Positions 1 to 5,664 of a DNA stretch of 12,691 nucleotides are shown here, piece after piece. Location: the NCBI GenBank assembly GCA_900757715.1, contig CAAEOZ010000274.1:1-12691 (forward strand). Direction: 5' to 3'. Below the pieces are notes generated by a model that was given only the letters and a program-made list of their open reading frames with translations, did no database searches and was not told where the DNA came from. The position numbers were made by a program, and so were the translations under genes. Origin of the DNA: an uncultured Veillonella sp. GTDB lineage: Bacteria > Bacillota > Negativicutes > Veillonellales > Veillonellaceae. How positions within the stretch are numbered: position 1 is the first letter of the stretch; every line of letters begins with the position of its first letter.

Positions 1-3000
1 ACCATTGATAACAGTATTATTGCCGCCGTTTGTGAAAGTAGCAGACGTCAAGCCTTTCAATTCTTTCGCCAAGCGCAATTTCAATGTATCGGAACCGTCG
101 GAAACAACACCGATGTTGTCTTCAGTCGCTAATTTGCTTTCATCGGTAATACCGCCCTTAACATTCACTTGATTGTTAAGTTTTTTCTTAATCACATTGC
201 CTGTATCGCCACCGTACATCATACCATCATCAAGGGTTGCAAGCGTATGTGTATTGCCGTCTTTATCTTCGGTCACTAAACGATTAATGCTTGTACCATC
301 TACACCGTTTTTAGCGTCGCCACCTTTAAGTGTAACGCCGTCTTGACCGTTTTTACCAGCAATAGCCACACTATTAGCTTTGAGGTTTTTGTTCATCTTC
401 ACATCGATAGTTGTGTTGCCATCTTGATCTTGTTTGATGAAAGTTTTAAGATTTTCACCGCTATAGTTAGCATCAGCATCAGTACCTTCGCCCTTAACAG
501 TAACCGTAGAGCCAAGTTTATTAGTTTTTACGCCGCCACTGTTAGCGTCGAATTTCAAACCTTTATTAGTTAATGCGTCTTCGCTATCTTTGATTCTATC
601 TTTCAAGTAATCCACATTAACCGCTTCGCTGCCATTATTGCCTGTAGCATACGCCACGTTTGTTACGTGAGTACCACCAGTTTTATTAGCATAAGTAGGA
701 CCTTCATAAGTTACTTTTGTCTTATCAACGTCACCATTATTGTCCAAATCATACTTAACAGCACGATCATTCAATTTATCGAGGTTAGATTTAGATGCAA
801 CATCCTTAATCTTAACTGTTTCTTTACTACCTGCATGGTTTTTATCTTCTACAGTTAAGTCAATATCACCGTTAGAATCAACTGTATAAGCCTCATCTGC
901 AGCAGCTGCATTTTTCACCAAACGATAATCTGTAGCAGCAGCACCTTGGCTCTTAACAACATCGCTGATCTTTTTCAATTGATCTTCTGTAGCTGCGCGA
1001 CCGCTTACAGGATTAGATGTGTTCACATCCCAGTCCTTATTATCAAGACCAGTCACATAGTTCTTAGTATCAGCGTGTTTACCCATTGTTACACCACCGG
1101 CTTTCACGGTATCTGTAGCTGTCAATGTTTGAACATTAAGATTTTTGTTCAATTTAACGCCGATCTTAGTGTCGTCGCCGGTTTGCGTAATTTCAGTAGT
1201 AATATTACCATCACCATTTACTGTTACTTTAGAACCAAGTTTGTTCGTTTTTACATCGTTATTATCAGCATCGAAACGAAGGCCCTTGTTGATAAGTTCA
1301 TTTTTAGCATCAGTGATATTATTATTCAATTCGTTTTTAGCATCGTGCAATTGACCGCCGTTTACAGCGTCCTTACTGCCTGCGCCTACTGTACCATCAG
1401 CAACATTAGTAATCTTTTGATTATTCGCATTGATACCTGTTGGAGATACATATGTTTTACCACCTACAGTCAAACCGCTGTTGTTGATAGTAGTACCACC
1501 AGCTGTAACGCTATCTAAACCGCTTAACGTTTTCGCCAATTTCACATTCAATGTGCCATTGCCGTCGGATTCAACACCGATATTACCGTCGGACAATGTG
1601 CCTGTAGCACCGCCTTTAACAGTTACAGTATCACCTAATTGTCGATTACTTACAGCACCAGTATCACCAGCAAAGTTCAAGCCTTTATTAATTTTTGTAT
1701 TAATGTTGGAGATGTCTTGCTTGTTTTGAGCAATATTGCCGGCATTGTTTGTAATATTTTGCTTATTATCAGCGATAGCTTGTTTATTCTTATCGATTTG
1801 ATCCTTATTGGTATTAACTTTATCATTAACCTTTTTCAACTGATCTTCTGTAGCACCGCGACCAGATACAGCCGCAGGATGATCTACATCCCAATCTGTA
1901 TTTGTAAGGCCTGTTACATGACCAGCATCACCGTCTACAGTTACAGGATGTGCTGTACCTACAGTAATTTTATTACCTAAACCAACAGTATATTCCTTAC
2001 CGCCTGCTGCGTTTGTACTTTCTGTTACAGTTACATTCGCATCCTTTGCTTTTACAGTGGATGCTTTAGCTGTACCGCCGATAGCAGCTTGTAATTGACT
2101 ATAGTTTACTGCATCATTAGGGTCGCTACCATTAGCAACATTAGTAATCTTTTGATTATTCGCATTGAGACCTGTTGGAGATACATATGTTTTACCACCT
2201 ACAGTCAAACCACCATTATCAATCTTAGTATTACCAGCTGTAACGCTATCTAAACCTGTCAATGTTTTAGCTAATTTAACATTCAATGTACCATTACCGT
2301 CGGATTCAACACCGATATTACCGTCAGATAATGTGCCTGTAGCACCGCCTTTAACAGTTACAGTATCACCTAATTGTCGATTACTTACAGTGCCTGTGTC
2401 GCCAGCAAAGTTCAAGCCTTTATCTATTGTGTCTTTATTGAATTTAATAGCATCGTGAATCGTGCCTTTACCTGTGTTACCGATATTGCTCATCGACAAG
2501 TTACCAGTATCAGGGTCAAGCGCTGCATTGCCACCTAAAAGGCCTTTTGTAGTACTTGCTAAATTACCCAAGGTATTTGCAACACCATATAATTGGCTAC
2601 CATTGATTGCATCTGTAGATTGTGCATTTACACGACCTGCAGCCACATTTGTGATAGTACGTTTTAGTGTATCGCTACCTACACTAAGTGTGGAATCAGC
2701 AGAACCGCCGGCATAGTTTTTATACCATAAGCCATTTACCAATTGATTTGGTGTGCTTACCACATTATCAGTCTTGGAGTTAGCACCTAATGCAATAGAT
2801 CTTTGTTGATTCGCATCAACTGATGCATTTTTACCGATGGCAATGGAATCATCTGCAGCTGCGATTGCAGCTTTACTCATAGCAATAGAATTATTTGCAG
2901 TCGCTTTTGCCGTCTCACCGATAGCAATAGAAGCCTCACCGCTAGCCACACTATCCCAACCCATAGCAGCAGCATTAGTAGCATCAGCTGTAGAGTTAGC

Positions 3001-3831
3001 ACCAATAGCACGGGCACCTTGTGCCAATGCTTTTGCACCATTACCAATAGCTACACCCCAATCGCCTCGAGATTGAGAACCGTTACCCATGGCAATAGCA
3101 CCGCCTTTGGATGCCTTCGCATTATTACCGAAGGCCATGGAGGAACCGCCATAAGCACGTGCATTGGAACCGAAGGCCTGGTCATTATCAAGACCTATCA
3201 AGTTATTGCTTTCATCAAACCCGGCACGTGCATTGTTTCCCAACGCAAATCCGTTCGTGGATTGCACGCGTGCTTCGTTACCGATAGCTACGCCGTTGTT
3301 AGCAATTGTGCGCGCATTACGACCGATAGCCACCGCCTGTGCACCTTGACCGATAGTGCTTGTACCAATAGCAATAGTATTGATATCCTTAGTTGTCGCA
3401 TCATGACCGATGGCGATACCACCGCTCTTATCTGTAATACCTGGTGTTGCCGTAGCAGGGTTAACACTTACTGTAGCACCATGACCGATAGCGATACCGT
3501 TTTGGCTTTCAGATTCAGATGGATCATTTTTACCAACAGTAGCGTCTGTACCCATAGCCACACTATAGTCACCGCGAGCATTTGTTCTATCACCAATCGC
3601 GATACCGCCGTCATTTTCAGCTGTTGCACCGTTACCTCTTGTAATAGGTGCCCCCAAGGCATCCGTAGGCATCATAACGCCTGTCAGCATAACGGCAACT
3701 GCTGTAGCACCTACCATTTTAGAAAATACAACCGACAAAGAAGAACGTTTCGTCATGTTCTTTGCTGTTTCTGCCACCACAACATAGCAGCCCTTTGTGC
3801 GATTCCAAATCACTTTAAATACTCGATTCAT
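1..3831 (-). CDS. Trimeric autotransporter adhesin TAA1 (YadA-like), 3' end cut by window edge
   Basis: The frame is open for 1277 codons from ATG at 3831 to the left edge, with no stop or frameshift seen. The ATG follows AGGAGA (3839-3844) by 7 nt. The N-terminus (MNRVFKVIWN, then GCYVVVAE) is an extended signal peptide of the ESPR type; the hydrophobic core is about residues 38-54 and cleavage is likely near ALG-A at 58-61. Residues about 65-355 form a YadA-type head of repeated xAIGxxA units. A neck motif DAINGSQL lies at 407-414. The stalk has further necks, right-handed beta modules and a coiled coil at about 678-711 with Ile at a and Asn at d positions. A segment at about 930-1060 has no counterpart in TAA2. 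The last visible residues match the stalk just before TAA2's final module, so roughly 200-250 residues including the anchor are probably missing. It should be a surface fibre for adhesion or aggregation; the ligand is unknown. Confidence 0.93.
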   Translation of the reverse strand, partial: MNRVFKVIWNRTKGCYVVVAETAKNMTKRSSLSVVFSKMVGATAVAVMLTGVMMPTDALGAPITRGNGATAENDGGIAIGDRTNARGDYSVAMGTDATVGKNDPSESESQNGIAIGHGATVSVNPATATPGITDKSGGIAIGHDATTKDINTIAIGTSTIGQGAQAVAIGRNARTIANNGVAIGNEARVQSTNGFALGNNARAGFDESNNLIGLDNDQAFGSNARAYGGSSMAFGNNAKASKGGAIAMGNGSQSRGDWGVAIGNGAKALAQGARAIGANSTADATNAAAMGWDSVASGEASIAIGETAKATANNSIAMSKAAIAAADDSIAIGKNASVDANQQRSIALGANSKTDNVVSTPNQLVNGLWYKNYAGGSADSTLSVGSDTLKRTITNVAAGRVNAQSTDAINGSQLYGVANTLGNLASTTKGLLGGNAALDPDTGNLSMSNIGNTGKGTIHDAIKFNKDTIDKGLNFAGDTGTVSNRQLGDTVTVKGGATGTLSDGNIGVESDGNGTLNVKLAKTLTGLDSVTAGNTKIDNGGLTVGGKTYVSPTGLNANNQKITNVANGSDPNDAVNYSQLQAAIGGTAKASTVKAKDANVTVTESTNAAGGKEYTVGLGNKITVGTAHPVTVDGDAGHVTGLTNTDWDVDHPAAVSGRGATEDQLKKVNDKVNTNKDQIDKNKQAIADNKQNITNNAGNIAQNKQDISNINTKINKGLNFAGDTGAVSNRQLGDTVTVKGGATGTLSDGNIGVESDGNGTLNVKLAKTLSGLDSVTAGGTTINNSGLTVGGKTYVSPTGINANNQKITNVADGTVGAGSKDAVNGGQLHDAKNELNNNITDAKNELINKGLRFDADNNDVKTNKLGSKVTVNGDGNITTEITQTGDDTKIGVKLNKNLNVQTLTATDTVKAGGVTMGKHADTKNYVTGLDNKDWDVNTSNPVSGRAATEDQLKKISDVVKSQGAAATDYRLVKNAAAADEAYTVDSNGDIDLTVEDKNHAGSKETVKIKDVASKSNLDKLNDRAVKYDLDNNGDVDKTKVTYEGPTYANKTGGTHVTNVAYATGNNGSEAVNVDYLKDRIKDSEDALTNKGLKFDANSGGVKTNKLGSTVTVKGEGTDADANYSGENLKTFIKQDQDGNTTIDVKMNKNLKANSVAIAGKNGQDGVTLKGGDAKNGVDGTSINRLVTEDKDGNTHTLATLDDGMMYGGDTGNVIKKKLNNQVNVKGGITDESKLATEDNIGVVSDGSDTLKLRLAKELKGLTSATFTNGGNNTVING
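1391..1690 (-). repeat. TAA1 stalk module, downstream copy
   Basis: About 300 bp matching 2126-2425 at a 735-bp offset. It encodes GLNFAGDTG, then GGATGTLSDGNIG, LTGLDSVTAG-like and INANNQKITNVA segments. Related modules occur in TAA2 (8350-8580 and 9106-9336, offset 756 bp). Confidence 0.8.
2126..2425 (-). repeat. TAA1 stalk module, upstream copy
   Basis: Partner of 1391-1690, with only scattered base changes, so a fairly recent duplication or gene conversion inside TAA1 is likely. Confidence 0.8.
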
Positions 3832-3905
3832 TAATCTTTCTCCTATAAAACTTATAAAACTTACTAACTAACTATCTACATATTTAATGAAATAACAATG
3901 ATGGA

Positions 3906-3944
3906 TCGATGATGTATTGAGAATTCATCGACATTCTTGAATGT
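3906..3944. repeat. Two dyads in the TAA1 leader
   Basis: ACATTC-TT-GAATGT (3931-3944) is a perfect 6-bp dyad just after the predicted start site. TCGATGA (3906-3912) and TCATCGA (3925-3931) form a 7-bp inverted repeat next to it. Either could be an operator or a leader hairpin. Confidence 0.35.
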
Positions 3945-3952
3945 GTATATCT

Positions 3953-3981
3953 AAAATACCACAAATTACGGGAAAAGTAAA
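3953..3981 (-). promoter_or_regulatory. Probable promoter of TAA1
   Basis: On the minus strand TTTACT (3976-3981), 17-bp spacer, TATTTT (3953-3958) preceded by TGG. Each hexamer matches 4 of 6. The context just upstream (ATGAAAAAAAG, with an A7 run at 3983-3989) resembles that of the TAA2 promoter (ATGAAAAAGTTG), which supports the call. Start near 3946, leader about 115 nt. Confidence 0.42.
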
Positions 3982-4343
3982 CTTTTTTTCATTTTATTTT
4001 CATAAAACTTTTGTGTTTAAGTTATTAATAATTTCGATAAAATTAAATATACTGAATATTCTGCATAAATGCTGTATTTTTTTACTATTATTCACCAACT
4101 TTCATAAATAATACTAATATGCTCCATAATTATGTACCAATATCACATCATATATAACCAATTTATTTTCTCTTCATCATTCTGATTTATGATAGACCAT
4201 ATAATAGAATGATATCTTTTCATAAACAGATATCGTACAGTGTTTCTGCCATTTTGACTCAATGTACGTACACAATTACTACATACCTACTTAAGCCAAT
4301 TAACTATTGCACAATCAATAAAGGTAACATTTTATTATATAGT

Positions 4344-4388
4344 AAAAGGAATGACAGGTGAAATTCAAATCGCCGTCATTCCTTTTTT
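4344..4388 (+). terminator. Orphan terminator-like hairpin
   Basis: AAAAGGAATGAC (4344-4355) pairs perfectly with 4375-4386; an A bulge and four further pairs (4357-4360 with 4371-4374) leave a 10-nt loop, and six T end at 4388. The shape is that of a rho-independent terminator on the plus strand, yet no plus-strand gene lies upstream. It could end a small RNA, act as a leader element ahead of 4535, or block stray transcription. Confidence 0.6.
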
Positions 4389-4500
4389 ATTCTAAGGCAC
4401 TCTAAAGGCGTATCGGCGGGCTTTATAGGCTTTATAGAAATAGAGCATATGTGTATAAAAACAATTTATACGATTACTCCATGTGTTTTTTAATTTTTAT

Positions 4501-4509
4501 TGTTATACT
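4501..4509 (+). promoter_or_regulatory. Extended -10 promoter of the 88-aa gene
   Basis: TGTTATACT gives a TGn extension followed by TATACT (4504-4509). The region where a -35 would lie (about 4481-4487) is a poor match, which is usual for extended -10 promoters. Transcription would begin near 4516, leaving a leader of about 19 nt that starts just before the ribosome binding site. Confidence 0.5.
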
Positions 4510-4517
4510 GAAAGCAG

Positions 4518-4525
4518 AAAGGAGG
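4518..4525 (+). promoter_or_regulatory. Ribosome binding site deciding the 88-aa start
   Basis: AAAGGAGG, complementary to the 16S 3' end, 9 nt before ATG 4535. It selects this ATG over the GTG at 4451. Confidence 0.8.
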
Positions 4526-4534
4526 AAGAAATCT

Positions 4535-4801
4535 ATGTCAGAACTCAATATCTTACAACAAAATATAGATAAACCAAATACGGTTACAGAAGAAGATATC
4601 GTAGTTACACGAGATAATCAAACTTTCACAATCAAAGGTCGCTTTAATGGGGAAGAAGGCGTATTCACATATGATGCGGACGTTCAACCTAACGATCAGT
4701 TACAATTTCTGCATCACAATTTTACGGCCATCGTAAAAAAAATTACATATAAGGTGATTCAAGGTCAGCGAATCACATTGATTGCAAAATTATATGCATA
4801 A
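4535..4801 (+). CDS. Small hypothetical protein, beta-rich, 88 aa
   Basis: The start at ATG 4535 is fixed by a strong AAAGGAGG at 4518-4525, 9 nt upstream. An in-frame GTG at 4451 would put the promoter and ribosome binding site inside the gene, so it is rejected. The product begins MSELNILQQN, ends TLIAKLYA, has no signal peptide or membrane segment, and contains no cysteine. Alternating hydrophobic residues (DIVVT, TFTIKG, GVFTYDA, AIVKKITYKV, RITLIAKL) predict a compact small beta fold. I recognise no family. Strand pattern and length loosely recall small phage head-closure type beta-barrels, but no other phage gene is present and this is weak. It is the only plus-strand gene, convergent with protein A across a shared terminator, so it is probably expressed independently of the adhesins. 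Confidence 0.8.
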   Translation: MSELNILQQNIDKPNTVTEEDIVVTRDNQTFTIKGRFNGEEGVFTYDADVQPNDQLQFLHHNFTAIVKKITYKVIQGQRITLIAKLYA

Positions 4802-4846
4802 AAATATCGGGGTATTGTTAATACAAACAACACCCCGATATTTTTT
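4801..4846. terminator. Bidirectional terminator between the 88-aa gene and protein A
   Basis: A 13-bp perfect stem (4801-4813 with 4832-4844), one mismatch, then five more pairs and a 6-nt loop (4820-4825). T6 follows on the plus strand and T5 on the minus strand, so it can end both convergent transcripts. It starts at the last base of the 88-aa gene's stop codon. Confidence 0.88.
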
Positions 4847-4856
4847 ATCGGTCATA

Positions 4857-4901
4857 CAATTATAAGAAATACAACACAACAACACTTAATTCTTATAATT
4901 G
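4857..4901 (-). repeat. Inverted repeat in the 3' region of protein A
   Basis: A perfect 12-bp inverted repeat, CAATTATAAGAA (4857-4868) with TTCTTATAATTG (4890-4901), around a 21-nt A/C-rich loop. It lies between the stop of protein A and the terminator at 4801-4846. Almost all A/T, so weaker than the terminator; it may protect the mRNA 3' end or bind a protein. Confidence 0.5.
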
Positions 4902-4913
4902 AATCATCTAACA

Positions 4914-5558
4914 TTATTGAATTGTCGGTGCATTAATCGCTTTGCGAAGGTCCACTGTGTGAAGTTCGTCCATCGCAGGAGCTGCTTTTTCATCTACAGG
5001 TTTCACGCGATTATTACCGTCTTTCATAGCTTCATTCAAACTGAAGATGACCATTTCGTTCATGTAGAAACGCAATTCATCATCATGTACATTGGCTGTA
5101 TTACGATCCAAGATGTCGATGATTTGTTGCGCATAGTCCAATTTAGCCTCTTCAGATACAATCGCATGTTCTGTAAAGAACTGTTTGTAATCGTTGTACA
5201 AACGATCTAACGCCATGCGCGCATAGCTATCGTTTTTATAACGATGGCTCACGATGTACCAACTACGACGAACGTTCATGTAGTACAACACATTGTTGCG
5301 GTAACGCTCTTGACCAGTCATAACGCGGGAATCATCCATGATGCGCTTGCCCTTTTGGTCCAATTGGAATTGTGTGAAAGCATTCACTACGTCCCGAACT
5401 TCTTCGCTAGGTACAGGAACAGCCACTTCTGCTTCAATCACGTTTAATGGTTCAGCTGGTTGTTCCGGCATCATCAATCGATCTTGAGCCGCATCCGCTT
5501 GACCTACCGCGCATACACAAGCAAGTGCCAATACAGGCATAAATGTTTTGAATTTCAT
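4914..5558 (-). CDS. Exported helical protein A, adhesin-linked, function unknown (214 aa)
   Basis: I do not recognise a family. The start at 5558 (MKFKTF) is chosen over an in-frame ATG at 5588 because AGGAGG (5563-5568) lies 4 nt upstream, the upstream codons overlap a hairpin, and paralogue B begins at the same place. Residues 1-23 look like a Sec signal peptide (KFK, hydrophobic stretch, ADA-A cleavage), giving a cysteine-free mature chain of about 190 residues. The mature part begins with a Pro/Val-rich linker (about 30-52), then a charged, mostly helical region rich in Tyr, Arg and Asp (about 55-185), then a short tail ending NAPTIQ. It lies 106 bp after TAA2 and 67 nt before a terminator, so co-transcription is likely. 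By position I infer a periplasmic or cell-surface partner of the adhesin, such as an assembly or stability factor; this is not shown by homology. Confidence 0.88.
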   Translation of the reverse strand: MKFKTFMPVLALACVCAVGQADAAQDRLMMPEQPAEPLNVIEAEVAVPVPSEEVRDVVNAFTQFQLDQKGKRIMDDSRVMTGQERYRNNVLYYMNVRRSWYIVSHRYKNDSYARMALDRLYNDYKQFFTEHAIVSEEAKLDYAQQIIDILDRNTANVHDDELRFYMNEMVIFSLNEAMKDGNNRVKPVDEKAAPAMDELHTVDLRKAINAPTIQ

Positions 5559-5562
5559 AAAT

Positions 5563-5568
5563 CCTCCT
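5563..5568 (-). promoter_or_regulatory. Ribosome binding site deciding the protein A start
   Basis: AGGAGG on the minus strand, 4 nt before ATG 5558. The same motif and spacing occur for protein B at 12175-12180. This selects the 214-residue start over the in-frame ATG at 5588. Confidence 0.8.
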
Positions 5569-5575
5569 AATGATG

Positions 5576-5597
5576 AGCCGCCTCCCAAAGGGCGGCT
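5576..5597 (-). repeat. Intercistronic hairpin TAA2 / protein A
   Basis: AGCCGCC (5576-5582) pairs with GGCGGCT (5591-5597) across an 8-nt loop. There is no T run, so it is not a typical terminator. On the mRNA it ends 7 nt before the AGGAGG of protein A. The same hairpin occurs at the matching place in the other cassette. Confidence 0.65.
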
Positions 5598-5606
5598 TTC
5601 ATATTC

Positions 5607-5626
5607 CTTACATGATTCTTACATGA
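5607..5626. repeat. Short tandem repeat in the TAA2 / protein A gap
   Basis: CTTACATGA occurs at 5607-5615 and again at 5618-5626, an 11-bp period. The TAA3 / protein B gap has only one copy, which partly explains its shorter length. Confidence 0.6.
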
Positions 5627-5630
5627 CTAG

Positions 5631-5657
5631 AGTATACTAAATAACACATTTAATCAA
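5631..5657 (-). promoter_or_regulatory. Possible weak internal promoter ahead of protein A
   Basis: On the minus strand TTGATT (5652-5657), then TATACT (5631-5636), but the spacer is only 15 bp. The equivalent gap ahead of protein B has no such -10, so it is not a conserved part of the cassette. Confidence 0.2.
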
Positions 5658-5664
5658 GTTCAAG

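Larger units (their letters stand above)
3832..4534. other. Non-coding gap, TAA1 to 88-aa gene
   Basis: A strongly A/T-rich 700 bp with no credible gene on either strand. It holds the TAA1 ribosome binding site (3839-3844), its probable promoter and leader dyads, the orphan terminator at 4344-4388, and the extended -10 at 4501. Other marks are two GATATC sites (4211, 4229), a 10-bp palindrome TGTACGTACA (4263-4272), and a 9-bp unit repeated in GGCTTTATAG copies at 4419 and 4428. The stretch 3990-4200 shows nothing I can interpret. Confidence 0.6.

Noticed and set aside
946..2458. Plus-strand frames antisense to the TAA1 stalk (946-1518, 1430-1729, 2165-2458)
   Set aside because: Their similar sequences simply mirror the stalk repeats on the coding strand. 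No start signals.
3468..3662. Minus-strand 64-codon frame, and a similar one at 6510-6716
   Set aside because: Both overlap the adhesin genes out of frame and lack ribosome binding sites.
1..3831. CRISPR-like or satellite array because of many short repeats
   Set aside because: The repeats are in-frame codons for adhesin modules of uneven spacing, with no repeat-spacer regularity.
3019..3834. Plus-strand reading frame of 271 codons antisense to the TAA1 head
   Set aside because: It is the exact antisense of the adhesin frame. Repetitive Gly/Ala/Asn/Thr codons leave few stops on the other strand; the product is a Cys/Thr/Ser-rich string with no ribosome binding site.
3983..3989. A7/T7 run as a phase-variation tract for TAA1
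   Set aside because: Seven bases is short for slippage and similar runs occur throughout the A/T-rich gap; more likely part of an upstream promoter element.
4451..4534. GTG-initiated 28-residue extension of the 88-aa protein
   Set aside because: It would run through the extended -10 and AAAGGAGG, which clearly serve ATG 4535.
5517..5522. Lipoprotein signal at Cys14 of proteins A and B
   Set aside because: Residues A-L-A before the Cys fit a lipobox poorly, while ADA-A at 21-24 is a good signal peptidase I site. Not fully excluded.
5559..5588. Ten-residue N-terminal extension of protein A
   Set aside because: It precedes the signal peptide, overlaps the hairpin and ribosome binding site, and is not the start used by paralogue B.
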